Of a stretch of DNA of 64,000 nt, positions 38,333 through 50,438 are shown piece by piece. How positions within the stretch are numbered: the first letter of the stretch is position 1; every line of letters begins with the position of its first letter. The stretch is taken from NCBI GenBank assembly GCA_964036155.1, contig OZ038422.1:22591201-22655200 (forward strand), given 5' to 3'. A model generated the notes under the pieces. The model saw only the letters and a program-made list of their open reading frames with translations. It ran no database searches and was not told where the DNA came from. This stretch comes from Diploscapter coronatus. Its lineage: Eukaryota; Nematoda; Chromadorea; Rhabditida; Rhabditidae. Both the position numbers and the translations under genes were made by a program.

Positions 38333-40003
38333 ATCATTGAAACATCACCACTATCATCGGATAGACCAATTATCTACCGCTTCTTCTCCATTCTACAGGT
38401 CTTCGGTCTTAAACTGAAGTTTTCCGTAATTTCACCCGATTTCTTATCTTTTTGAGATGAGAAAAGTGATTTATAGAAAACTAAAAGTTAGGACCGAAGA
38501 TTTTACTATCTTTATTATTTCCTTTATGTTCATTCATGAACTACCATAATTGGATAAATATTCTTTTATTGATGATTTTTCTTCTCAATAATAAATGTGT
38601 GCAAAGCACCGTGTTCCTTTTAAAGTTATTATTTTTATCAAAAACATCACGTTTTAAAATTTCTTCATTTCACTGCCTATTTTTTTATTTCCTGTGTGTC
38701 TATTTCAAGTTTGTTTTCTAGATTTTATTTTCTTATGGTTGTTTTTCCTTAATTTTTAAAATCCACTTATCGTATTCCTATCATGTTATCCATATATTGA
38801 CAGTCGTTAATTGACTCGTAGCAACTATCTAATCAATTTTTGCTCGCTAATAAAGTTACTGCAATGTTAATCGACGAAAATTAGTGAATTTTCTGCATGT
38901 ATGCATATCAGCTTGCAAACCAATGGGAAAATTTTTTCGATATTTTTTCTTCAAAAATATTTTAGTCATTGAGTTTATTGTGGGAAAGTTTAGATTTGAT
39001 GAGTATTTTATTCCCCTTTGTCACATATGATTGCACCTCAAAGCATCAACTTTTCATAAAATCTATAAGAAAATCTAACAGGAATGGTCAATTTTCAACT
39101 TTTTCATTTGTCGACTCTGGTGATTTTTTAAAATTATTTATCCATTTGAATTTATTCTGCATTTCCATGCTTGTGGACTCATAAAATCGCGAATTGTTTG
39201 AAGAAAAAATCTAGAAAGACCCTATTTTCCTCAATCTATTCATAAATAAATCTATTTTCTATGCATTATTTTCGGTTTGAAATATGTTAGATTCAATTTA
39301 TGTTCTACTTCAACACTTTTTAAATTTACAAACTTATAAAATTTCCACGAAATCCTACAAAAATGAGGAGAAAAGATTCAAAATAATAAAAAAGCGGCGA
39401 AGAAAAGCGATGAAGACACTTTGCATTTTGTGTGCGTCTGCCACTGCCTCACTCCTCCCATTTTTCTCGATCGATATCCAGTGCTCACTGGGTCATTGCC
39501 GTTTTTCTCCTAATTTTTTCTAATTTTCATTTTTTTCCCGTTTCCACTTTCTTCCTTGTAAAATTTGATCTGCTCTGTTCACAATTAACATAAATTGTGG
39601 GAATTCGATAAATTCAGCTCCAAGCTCGCAATTCTCAATCCAACTTTCCTCATTAGTCCTCTTCTAGGTGAGCAAATTTTCTCTAAAACTAATTCCTGAC
39701 ACTTCTGTCTCTGGCAACCAAGAATTCCTTGCCACATTCCTTATCAGTCGTGATCAAGCCGTTTCGCAGCCTGTTTCCGAACATTTTCGAAATACTTTCT
39801 CGGCATGAAATTGATCAGTTGAAATTGGCCAATTTCTATCTCGATTTTTGTCACCTTCGGTGGCTCAATCCATATCATTTTCTCTAGAATTGTGCCTCCT
39901 CGTTCATCATCATTAATGCTCCCCAATTTCAGTTCGACTTTGACGGACTTGTGTAATTGGTCGTCTGATCATCAGCTGCGAATTGTTGGAGAAGTGAAGA
40001 GAG
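38333..40003. other. lec-1 3'UTR and fust-1 upstream region
   Basis: Contains AATAAA at 38590-38595 for lec-1, then AT-rich DNA. Pyrimidine-rich DNA at 39420-39740 probably belongs to the fust-1 promoter. An acceptor-like TTTCAG ends at 39932, giving a likely 5'UTR segment 39933-40003 for fust-1. No other exon is supported. Confidence 0.5.
38590..38595 (+). terminator. Poly(A) signal, lec-1
   Basis: AATAAA about 260 nt after the lec-1 stop, followed by GT- and T-rich sequence. Confidence 0.55.
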
Positions 40004-43000
40004 ATGGCCTACAATGCGGATTACGCGGGGCAGCAGGCCGCTGCGGCCGGACAACAGGCCTACGACCCGAGTTCGGTCGATCCCGAGACCGCTAAGGCCT
40101 ACGAACAGGCCTGGGCACAGTACTATGCCGCCCTCGGGACTGACCCCAACGCTGCTGCTGCAGCCACCGGTGGACAAGACGTAAGTGCGGGTGGAATTGA
40201 ATGCGATTGGGGGTGAAGGCTTCTCAATATGCCGAGTCGCGCTCTTCGCTTCGACTCACTAGAAAGAAAATAGTGCATCTTTTCGAGATAGAACAAAGAA
40301 TGCATGCTCTTTTTCCTCAAAACGACTTTCTGCGGGCGCGGGTTACAAATCTCGTCTCGAGTAGTTCGTTGAGATGTACGAATGAGCGGGGGAGTTCCTC
40401 ATCTTTCAGGCGTCTTGAGATATTTTGGTAGAATCGTAAATCAGTTCTCGAAATTATATGAACACTTTGTGGGGCATCCTTGGGAATTCTTTCCAGAGTT
40501 CGGAAGGGAAGTCCCTGCTGAGTCTTCTCAAAATGTTTATGGAAATGACCAATTGTAAATTTTGACTATTTTGAGAATGAAAAGTCTTGAGTTTTGAAAT
40601 CTTTCCTATTATGCTCGATAACCATCCTCTAACTTCAGTACTACGGAGGACAAGCCGGCTACGATCAGCAGGCCTACGACCCGAATGCAGGAGCCAATCC
40701 GTACGGAGCGGGCAGTTATGGTGGAGCTGACATGGGAGGTGGGATGCGTGGCGGCGGTGAGTTAACGAAAAATGAGAACTGCAGGATTTCAGTCAGAAAG
40801 CTGGCTCGAGACTTTCGAACCGCGCTGTTACAGCAACATAGAACGAGACCGTGTGCCTTTTCGAGAACTGCAGAGAAGCATGTCTTCTTTTGGTCTCAAT
40901 AAGATTCGCTCTTTCATTTCATGCGGCTCGGAAAGTCTCAAGTCTGCTAAGATGGTAGAAAATTGAGGAGAATAGACTGTTATTTAAGCTGAAATTCTAG
41001 CAGCTGATTTTGTGATTGTATGAAGAGGAGTTGACTTTCAAGGTTAACTTGCTTGTGAGAACACGAGTTCTTGTTTGTATGACAACAGTTATTCGCGTGA
41101 ATAATCTCGTCTTGTCACCAAGCTTCCTCATGCAATCAGTCATAATTGTATAATGAATTGAAATAGAATTTCAATTCGGGTGAAAATAATCGACTGAAAG
41201 GGCGAATTCAGGTCGTGGAGGCGGTTTTCAGCAGGGCGGCCGTGGCGGAGGTACGAATTGATCAGTTTTGCTGCGTGCTGGCTTCTTGAATAAGGCACGG
41301 AGTCACATACTAAAAAGGATATTTTGAAAAAAAAAATACAGGCTTGACAAATGAAAACTTGAACGAGTATCATGATGCATATTTTGAGACAAACATTTCC
41401 TTACCAAATCTTATCCCCACTCATTATGGAATTTCTGAGGCCTGTGCCCTTGTCTTATTCAGGAAGCCCAAGTGCTTGTCAGTCGATTCAGTTCACATGA
41501 ACTAGCAACTTTATGCATTGAACTGCATAAACTTTTGCCTTGCAGTTTGAATTCTCAATTCTCGTATGTTCATGCAGAACCTAAACCGATTGACGAGCAG
41601 CAACTCATGAAGAAATGCATAAATGTGAAGTTATCTTGATAAAGTTTGGCGAAATGAATATTTCAAAGAATACGACGAACAGTTAGAGCTTCGATTTACT
41701 TATTGTGCCATCTTTTATCGAAGGAAAGTTTCAAAGTGCATTCCCCATGAATTTTGTCATGCTGGCTTGAGTCGAGTTCTAATTTCTGCTGATTGCAGGC
41801 TTCGGCGGAAGAGGAGGAGGAGGCAGAGACGGGCCGGGACAACGCGGCGGCGGACGCGGTCAGTTACTTGGCAAATTTTGATGCATTCCTTGATAATGAG
41901 GGACGATTGAGTTGGAATTTCACTAAAGTTCCGACTTTTGACCATCACTGAAAGTCCCTTCCCTCGCTCCTCTATACTTCATTAAGACTCGCTTCTGCAA
42001 ACCATTGATCTTCCGATTTCAGGCGGATTTGGCGGCGGAGACAGACGCGGTGGCTTTGGTGGTGGCGGAGGCCGAGGCGGAGATAGAGGGTAGGAATGAA
42101 GTTTTTCCCTATTTCAGTTTAATTTTGGCGAGAAAATGAGGTTCCGAGGTCACGTTTTCACAAAAAAAATCGCGTAAAATCCATGTGTGATTGAGTAAAA
42201 CAAAACATAGCCAAACCTAATCGAACATTGTAGACAAGTTGAGTGTAGATTCCCAAAGTCACAGAACGCGTTGTATGTGTTCTCTTTGGGTCAAATGACC
42301 CCCCAACACAATTCATGCATTGCGTTCATTTGTATTTCTCTGCTAATTTACTGTCTGGGTAAGTTTTATCGAGCTACAGCACTTCGTAAATCAAAGGTGA
42401 AACAATTTGCGTTATTTTAAAAGTCATTTTTGAGTAGCGAACTTTGAGTTTGAGTTTAGAGGACTAAAAATCGGATATACGGGTATATACAACTCCTGGA
42501 CGAACGTTTTAAAATTAACTCTTCAAACATAAATCCGATATGCAGTCCTAATGGAATGAATTGAGTAATTAACGATAACTAGGCCAATTACGAGTAAAAT
42601 TAAATCCTCCTTCTTCTATGAAAGAAAGGAGGCTTTGCAATAATCGATTTCCAAGTTCAGTGTAAAATTCATCGAAACATCGTCAAAGTGAAAATGTGAA
42701 TTCCGCGTTCGAAGCCTAGAAGAAAGCGAGACAAATCGAACCGTCCGTCAGCCATTCGCTTTGAGACACGCAGGGTGGAAAAAGGGAAAAGTACACTCGA
42801 ACGCAGGGGTCATAAAGGGTCGCCCATTACAAGGCTGATGAGTTTAGTTTGCAAAGAAAAACCATATAATGTTGCGTACCGGAGGTTTTATTCATATCAA
42901 AATTGTTCTCGAGAATTCTGTAATCAGTTTTAATCATGTGTTAGACTCGATTTGTGAGTGTGTGAGCATGTGAAAGTCTGAGAGAATGCGCACTTGTGAG

Positions 43001-46000
43001 TTCAAACGATGGTTTCTTTCTCCTGATTCCTCATGCTCGCATATTCACAAGGGAAATCTGCAAACTTGACAGGTTGCTTTTCGCTCTCGTTTGAACGCAT
43101 TTCATTTGAATATGCAAGGTCGCATTTCAATAACTGGGGGATGGTCAATAATATGGATGACACGAGAATCTAAAGCTATGTCTTCAACACACCGAGTTAT
43201 TGTTTTGTGCAAAGAAATTCGTAAGGGAACATTCATGGGAATCCTTGAAGAAAGGCTTGAGCGAGTTCTGGTTCTTCCAATAATCCCTATACAAGGCTTA
43301 CATATTAAGAGTTCGTTTTCAAAGGGTCTATCAAAGTATGCAAAGAGTTGTCTTCGTTAGAGTATCTATCTTGTCTGCAAAAATAGGATTGCAGTAACTA
43401 TCCACAACATACGAGTATTGGTGTCTCAAAAGGCGTTTGTAATGAAAAGAGTCGAAAAAGCTTGGTGGCGGACGGGTATCGAGTCTCGAATGAATGGTTA
43501 TGAATGTCAAGTTCTCACTATCATGGCTTGCAGACCGGGAGGCAGAGGACCTTCCGATAGAGGAGGGTTCAATCAAGGTACTTTTATCAAGACAAACAAC
43601 AAATGTCGTGTTCATTTATCTATAAACAAAACATGAGTTTAAAACGTGTTCGAGTTATATCTATATAATATAGCATTAAAAAGTAATTTTTCAAATGGAA
43701 TGTGAAAATTCGAGTGAATAGTTTGATTTTTGAAAGGGAGGATGGGAATCGAATTGATTGGTGACTTGCAGGCGGCCGCGGTCCTCCTCGCGACGGTGGC
43801 TATGGAAATCGCGGCCCGATGGGCGGAGGCGGAGGTGGAGGCTTCGACGACAAGGTTGAGCTCAAGGACACATGCTTCATTCAAGGAATCCCGGCTACGT
43901 AAGATTTGTAAATTCTATTTTAGAAAATCAAAATAACACTTGCCAAACTTTATTTGCTAACTTTCTCAAAGGATATTCCTCATAAATTATTGAAAAATGC
44001 TAAATTCCCCCCCCCCCCCCCCAAAAAAAATCAGCATTTTAGCCCTATTATCATTGAATTAGGATATGTTGATTGTTTTTCCTGAATAAACCAAAAGAAA
44101 TGATGAATTATGATCAAAATGGGATTTTCAGCGCGAACGAAGGCTTCATCTCGGACGTGTTCAGCACGTGCGGTGAGATCGCGAAGAACGACAAGTCCGG
44201 ACAGCTCAGAATCAAGATCTACACCGACAGGGCCACTGGAGAACCCAAGGTTTGCCAAGAATAATAGCTATGAAAAAGACGAAATGCTCGAATTCTAATT
44301 AAGCATCTTTCTTGTCTATTGTTTGTTTTTTTTTTCTATTTCATTCGAGGGATTTCGTTTATTCCCATAAAATTCACTCATTTGTATTCTTTCAGGGCGA
44401 ATGCATGATCACGTTCACGGACGCGAGCGCTGCAGCCAAGTGCATCGAGCTCTACAACGGCCAGTCCTTCCCCGGAGGCAACCAGTCGATGAAGATCACT
44501 CTGGCCAAGTTCAAGCCTGGAGACGGCCAGGGAGGCGGCCCGAGAGGCTCTTTCGGCGGAGGAGGAATGGGCAGAGGCGGCGGCAAGTCGACTTTTATCT
44601 GTTTGAAAAGTTATTTCCACTTTGGAAAGTTCACGAGAAAATGAAATGAAATTGATCTAAAATCGGAGAAAGAAGGATTTGAAAACATTTAACTCGGCAT
44701 ACGCAAGAATTTGGAATTGCGAAGTGATGAATACGGCGATTTTAGGCGGTGGATTCGGCCAGCGTGGAGGAGGTCGCGGAGGCGGCGGTGTGTCTTTTCT
44801 GCTATATTAAAATATACGTAAACCATGCGTTGTTCAATTTCGAAGTAGTATTGGAGATAATGACATATTATCTTTTGAGAAAAAAGATGAATTCTACCTA
44901 GGCAAAAATTTTCCTTTTTATAGTCGAGATTTTGTCCAAGATTCGCTTCTTGTCGACTCTTGTCTCAAAACATATCCGGCTTTATGAAACTTTTCCAACA
45001 TTCCGAAATCAAGAATAACTTGTAGAAAATCGAATTTAAAATTCTCCTCATCTGTGATGTAGATTTTCTAGGCTTCGGAGGCGGAGGTCGAGGAGGCCCG
45101 AGAGGAGGCGGGGGTGGCCCCCGAGGAGGTGGTGGCAACAGCAATTACGAGGCCAGGGCCAATGACTGGATTTGCGGCTCATGCGGGAACAACAATTTCG
45201 CTTTCAGACAGGTAGACGTGCATTCTTATTCGTTTTCGATGTGCAGCTCTTGAAATTCCACTTTTCGGCAAGATTGTCAAATGATGACAACATTTTTTCT
45301 TATCTTATTACCCTCTATCTAACAGACTTGCAACTGCACCTCACTGCAGTCCTTCAAATTGTCATCATTGGAACTTCAAAAAATCAGTCGCAAGACTAAA
45401 AATGAGTACTTTTCGGTGCTATGTTACAACTACAATTGAAAATCTTGAAACAAAGTGTACTAAAAAGACGAAATTTGTTGTGGATACTCACGCTGCTTTT
45501 GGGGGAAAAATGATATTTCGAAAACTCGACTTTTTTTTCATTTCCAAACTGTAGCTGCAGTTGTTTCTTGCAATTTTGTCAGCTAATTTACTCTATGACT
45601 TGAAAATCCATATCATTCCAGAAATTAGAGTTCCGCTCATAAAGTTCAATTTTTTTTTTTTGCAGGCATGCAACCAGTGCAAGGCACCGCGCGACGAAGG
45701 TTCAGCACCGGCTCCGGGAGGACCGCCCGGAGGTGGGTTTGGGGGCGGACCGATGCGCGACCCGAGAGGACCGCCCAGAGGAGGCGGCGGCGGCGGAAGA
45801 GGAGGTATGGAATGGTTGAAGTTGTCACCATCCATTGCAGAATAGAATTACTTGAATTTCAAAATCGTTTGATAGTAGTAGTAGTGGTGTACTCGCTTGA
45901 AACTAGTTTTTTTTTTGCTTTAAACTATTTTATAAAATATAAAATTGAGCTTCAAACGATAATATCCCAAGTATTTCACTCGAACTTACAATATAGTCTG

Positions 46001-47369
46001 TCACAAAAATATAGACGGATGCATTTTTTGCCGATATCACCTATAAGGAGTGGATATAATGGGAAATCACTACCAAATTCGGAATCAGCGGTGTCGATAA
46101 CCTATATTGGGAGCAATAATGATTGGTCATCATTGTCTAATTAGAATATTTTTGCAAAACATTGATTTTTAGCTGTCACATAAATATAGACGGTTTTTGA
46201 CAAAATTGATCGGCTACCGACTTAACCGTGACTAATCGAGCTGATATTTTCAGAATATTATTCTTCGTATTCGATTTACTATATTCCAAAGTTATGACCC
46301 GATTGGTTGTATAGTAAGGATTTTATGATTTTTTCTTCAAAAAGGCCTGTTTATAACGGGAAATGTTAGTGAAATTTTACTTAAAAATTCTCAACCTAAA
46401 TGTAACAAGTGGTATCAAGATGAAAGCTACTGGATCTGAAAGGCAATTTCTTATTGCATCTTTTGGTATATTACTCATTACCCCAAAATAGTTGTTTAGA
46501 GAGTATCGACTCGATGAATGTGATGCATTTCGTTAACTATGGAAAATGAGGCAAAAATCGAGATTTTTGAAAGAATGGTCCAGTACTCCTCAAACAGCTC
46601 TTTTTAGGTAATGAATAATATACCAAAAGATGCAATAAGAAATTGCCTTTCAGATCCAGTAGCTTTCATCTTGATACCACTTGTTACATTTAGGTTGAGA
46701 ATTTTTAAGTAAAATTTCACTAACATTTCCCGTTATAAACAGGCCTTTTTGAAGAAAAAATCATAAAATCCTTACTATACAACCAATCGGGTCATAACTT
46801 TGGAATATAGTAAATCGAATACGAAGAATAATATTCTGAAAATATCAGCTCGATTAGTCACGGTTAAGTCGGTAGCCGATCAATTTTGTCAAAAACCGTC
46901 TATATTTATGTGACAGCTAAAAATCAATGTTTTGCAAAAATATTCTAATTAGACAATGATGACCAATCATTATTGCTCCCAATATAGGTTATCGACACCG
47001 CTGATTCCGAATTTGGTAGTGATTTCCCATTATATCCACTCCTTATAGGTGATATCGGCAAAAAATGCATCCGTCTATATTTTTGTGACAGACTATATAT
47101 GAAGGCTTATGATGTTTAGGCTTTGGCGGTGGAGACCGACGCGGATTCGGGGGCGGTGGCGGCCGAGGTTGGATTTTATTCCCATTTTTCAAGGAATTCA
47201 CTTTTTTGGAATAGAACAATTTTCGACTCGAGTTCACATTCATGGGAACTTGGAATATTCATGTTTTGAAAGACGTCCCTCATTCAAATAAAAAGCAATA
47301 CAATCCACCTTTAAATTTTTGAAAAAAAAAAACGGACTATTTTTCTTTCAGATAAAATGTAAACATGTC

Positions 47370-47410
<41 letters not shown>

Positions 47411-47859
47411 CCTATTTTAACAGTTTCGAGAAATTAACTGCTTCAGGAGGCGGCGACAGGGGTGGAGATCGTCGTGGCGGAGGCTCCTTCGGAGGCGGAG
47501 GTCGGGGTAATTCATTTGGTTTAGTTTTATCTGATTCTGAACAGGATGATTTCGATTTTCATTTCAACTTTACCTCAGGTAAATTTGATCTCGATTTTCG
47601 TCTCGTTCCTGATTCTGAATAATTTCCGCATTCGGTCTAAGCGTTATTGCTCACGCTCATGTTTTAGGCGGAGGCTTTGGGGGCCCACCTCGCGACAGGG
47701 ACAGAAGTGGACCTCCTCGTGGAGACAGGTAGACTATTTTTTCTTATATGCATAGCAAGTTATTCAATTTTTCAAAATAGTTGAAAATTTTGTAGAAAAT
47801 TCCGAGTTCAATAATTGTTTTCCAGAGATCGCCGAGACGACAGACACCGTCCGTACTGA
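40004..47859 (+). CDS. fust-1: FUS/EWS/TAF15 (FET) family RNA-binding protein
   Basis: Sixteen exons (40004-40180, 40639-40756, 41212-41250, 41799-41858, 42023-42089, 43534-43577, 43772-43898, 44132-44249, 44396-44582, 44746-44787, 45072-45211, 45666-45804, 47120-47167, 47447-47506, 47668-47728, 47826-47859) give 486 aa. Residues 1-98 are Ala/Gln/Tyr/Gly-rich and prion-like. RGG repeats precede an RRM at about 196-285 ([22 protein letters not shown]). A second RGG block is followed by a RanBP2-type zinc finger ([20 protein letters not shown]) at about 357-385. A third RGG block ends in RRDDRHRPY, a proline-tyrosine nuclear localisation signal like that of FUS. FET proteins act in transcription and splicing; C. 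elegans FUST-1 is reported to influence circular RNA formation. Intron 44583-44745 has a GCAAGT donor. Intron 45805-47119 hosts a foldback transposon. Poly(A) signal at 48684-48689. Confidence 0.95.
44007..44030. repeat. C16-A8 homopolymer tract in a fust-1 intron
   Basis: Sixteen C followed by eight A, flanked by AAAATGCT on the left and AGCATTTT on the right, which are inverted complements. The C run could sit in a hairpin loop. Length is prone to sequencing error and slippage. Confidence 0.7.
45991..47098. mobile_element. 1.1-kb Tc1/mariner-like foldback element in fust-1 intron
   Basis: Two 492-nt arms (45991-46482 and 46607-47098) are near-perfect inverted complements around a 124-nt loop; I saw only isolated mismatches, such as one near the inner boundary. 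Each arm carries two copies of a 21-nt motif beginning CTGTCAC and ending TATAGACGG, at 45998-46018 and 46173-46193, mirrored at 47071-47091 and 46896-46916. These differ at one position and are 175 bp apart, an IR/DR layout known from some Tc1-like elements. TA lies at both borders. No transposase ORF is present, so it is non-autonomous. The right end is 21 nt before the exon at 47120, so it falls next to or inside the branch/acceptor region of that intron. Confidence 0.9.
47375..47408. repeat. A34 homopolymer in a fust-1 intron
   Basis: A run of 34 A in intron 47168-47446, between two RGG mini-exons. No other retroposon hallmark, such as a target duplication, was identified. Confidence 0.8.
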
Positions 47860-48378
47860 TTCTGAGATCGTTCGATCCTATTCCATTCGACTGCAAACGC
47901 AGGTCTGCTACCTTTTCTCTCACCTTCCCTCTCTATTCCACCCCTTTCCCTTCTTCTTCTATTATAATTTTCCCTACTCTCATTCATCAATCCCTCTAGT
48001 TTCCCTTTTCACCTCCACCATAATTATTCCTTGATTTGATCTTTGCTACTATAAATTGTTTTTGTTGGGCTTCTAATATGTAGAATTATTTCATTCGTTT
48101 AAACATTTTCAAGTTATATCTGGCTGTTTTCGTCAACACTGATGATCTATTTCATTTTTGAATAGATATCGATCCACATATAATATTTATTCCGTTTACT
48201 TTTCCTTTTCTATTTTTAGAATAGTATTATTCTTTGTTGTCTTTTTTTAATCTTAATCTGTAATTGATTTAGGCAGTTTGATATGAATATGACAAGTTTT
48301 CTTAAAATTTGTCCGTTTTCATATCGAATTGTCAATTTTTATTGTGACTAATTTTTGAGAGCTACGCTTTATTTCTAT

Positions 48379-48516
48379 GGGCCCGTTCAGAATTAGTTGT
48401 GATGCAACTTGCTCGGAATAACACGAGGAATCAAGAGAGCACAGGAAATGATGCAATCGCAAATTCTTCATTTCCCATGCTATTTCGTGCAAGTTGCAAG
48501 TAAGTCTGAACGGGCC
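48379..48516. mobile_element. 138-bp inverted-repeat element with GGGCCCGTTCAGA ends
   Basis: The left end GGGCCCGTTCAGA is matched by the inverted right end GGCCCGTTCAGA. Further in, both arms share CAACTTGC and GAAATA-type strings with a five-base gap. A similar end, GGGCCCCGTTCAAACTTGG, occurs at 26071-26089 near the cyclophilin intron element, suggesting a small family. TTATTTCT occurs on both sides (48370-48377 and 48517-48524), which could be an 8-bp target duplication of hAT type, although three bases separate the left copy from the arm. Confidence 0.6.
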
Positions 48517-48683
48517 TTATTTCTTCGAGATTTGCCTGCATTTTGTTGCTGTTGCAAAAGTGTTTTGTCTATTTCTTTAGATGGAAACAACTCGAATGGA
48601 CTTCTCTGTATTTTTGTTGCTTATTTTTCATCGTAACATAACTATCTTTTCCACTATTTTACCATCTTATTTATGCGTAGTAA

Positions 48684-48689
48684 AATAAA
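48684..48689 (+). terminator. Poly(A) signal, fust-1
   Basis: AATAAA about 825 nt after the fust-1 stop codon; the only canonical hexamer I noticed in this 3' interval. Confidence 0.45.
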
Positions 48690-49249
48690 ATCTTCAGAAT
48701 GTAAATTTGTTTTATCTTGAAGCATTGCTTGCTAAGGCTTGCGGCTTTCAATGCCTAACAATTCCTATTACCTGCAATATTCATGCTTCTATTTTACTGA
48801 AATTTTTGAGGTGCTGTGAATGAAACTCATCAGGACTGTTGGGAATTGCTGAATTTAGGTTCTACATTGGAAAATGATGAATTTCGCAAAACCATTTGCA
48901 TTTGCGGTTCCTAATTATGGCACGATTTTAAGTAACAGGTGGCGAATTTTCCTTTTTCATGATTTGAAAATCACGCCTCTTTATTTTAGGGAAATCCTTA
49001 TCGTTAAATTTCTTTTAGCGTTTTGCTTAAATTTCAGATAACTCTGATTATTATTGTCAGTTTACAAAGACAGAAAATATTTTCCCGGTGAAGGGTTTTT
49101 ATTCAACATGTTATCCGCATCAGTCCACCAGATACAAATTCCTGACCGAGCGCGTAGACCGAGGTTGGACTCGGGTTTGAGATGAAAGATTGAAGGATAG
49201 GAGAGGCGCTGCCGTCCGGGCTACAAGCAGTTGGAAGGTGAAGGCGAGG

Positions 49250-49824
49250 ATGGAACAGGCAGACAGACAAAGCTGTGGCACAATCAGCCCTCCAAGAAGA
49301 AATCCCAGGTTTCTGGTTGAATCTGAAGAAAACTTCGATAAGATAAATTTCGGAAATTTCGATTGATTCTGAGCATGATCATAATTTCAAAAAAAAAATC
49401 GTGAAGATCAACATTTTTCAATGTGAAATTATCACTTTATCCTTCAACTAAATTAACAACCGTACTTCTTCCTCTGCTGCGCCAGCCGATCTAATTTTCG
49501 ATGTTACTTCGTAGTTCCGAGGCAGATGATTATGGTAATCTAAATTGGATTTTTTAAAGAAAGATATCAAACTGATTCGCATGCCATTCATTAGATGTTG
49601 TCTTGAATGATTTCCCCAATTGTGTATTTGCACATTTCGGATTACAACCGACCGACTGAACGCGTAGCTCGCAGGAGTGCGGCGCGGAACTCTACATACG
49701 GACACCGCACGATGCATCCAAACGAAATTGATGATGGACATGGAGATGACGAATTGAGACTGCCAGTCAGTAGACCCGATCACCGAGCACATTCCATTGA
49801 GAAGAGAAAATTGGAATGTTGCAG
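49250..49824 (+). CDS. Weak two-exon candidate for an unrecognised protein (incomplete)
   Basis: Two GC-rich blocks suggest coding exons. An ATG at 49250 gives 59 nt ending CCCAG|GTTTCT. A second exon at 49675-49824 starts in matching phase and reads SAARNSTYGHRTMHPNEIDD and onward, ending GTTGCAG|GTCAAA. The product would begin MEQADRQSCGTISPP and be polar and acidic. The acceptor before 49675 has a poor pyrimidine tract and no third exon was found, so this is tentative. It could form the 5' end of the gene whose last exon is at 53650-53799, but the phases do not join directly. No family is recognised. Confidence 0.25.
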
Positions 49825-50438
49825 GTCAAATATCAGATGCCTAAATATTTTAGATCCATATCATGGTTATTTAGATCAAATAAGATGATATGAACTCCTA
49901 ACTTGGTAAAATCTGATTTTCATAGAAGTTTTTCATTAGACCTTTGAAATTTAGCGAGAAGTATTGTAAAAGTTTATAAGGACACAAAATTTAGAGGCCC
50001 CCCATTTTACCTTCTTGAAATGAATATATTCATCGGTATTTCGGATCGTTCACGAATCTGATATGAGCAACAATCGACCAAATTCCCTCTCATCGTTGGT
50101 CTACCGAATGCGCTCATGTTACAAAACAGTCACACGCCACACTCCTAACACTCGCAATCTTAGCCTTTGCCAGCCACCGCTAAGCCTAAAATTGGGACAT
50201 TTTTGAATTGTAGAAAAGTTTTGTCGTAACTAATCAAGGTGAAATTAACCTTTCGGACTTCAAATTTCGACATGTGTGAGAATTTTCGTTTTGATTATCA
50301 AATTTACCGAAAAATCATTCGATTATGAACATTCTCGAATTTTTGAAGACCAATTCCTATTTTTATCTTACAACATATCATTATAATACATCAATGCTGA
50401 AAATCTTCATCACTACTTTTAAAGAATGACCTGTTAAA

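Larger units (their letters stand above)
47860..49100. other. fust-1 3'UTR and downstream intergenic DNA
   Basis: Pyrimidine-rich directly after the stop, then AT-rich, with AATAAA at 48684-48689. It contains the inverted-repeat element 48379-48516, which would therefore lie inside the 3'UTR if that poly(A) site is used. No exons are supported. Confidence 0.5.

Noticed and set aside
45593..45835. Antisense proline-rich ORF
   Set aside because: It is the complement of the Gly/Arg codons of fust-1; GC-rich repeats lack stops in antisense frames.
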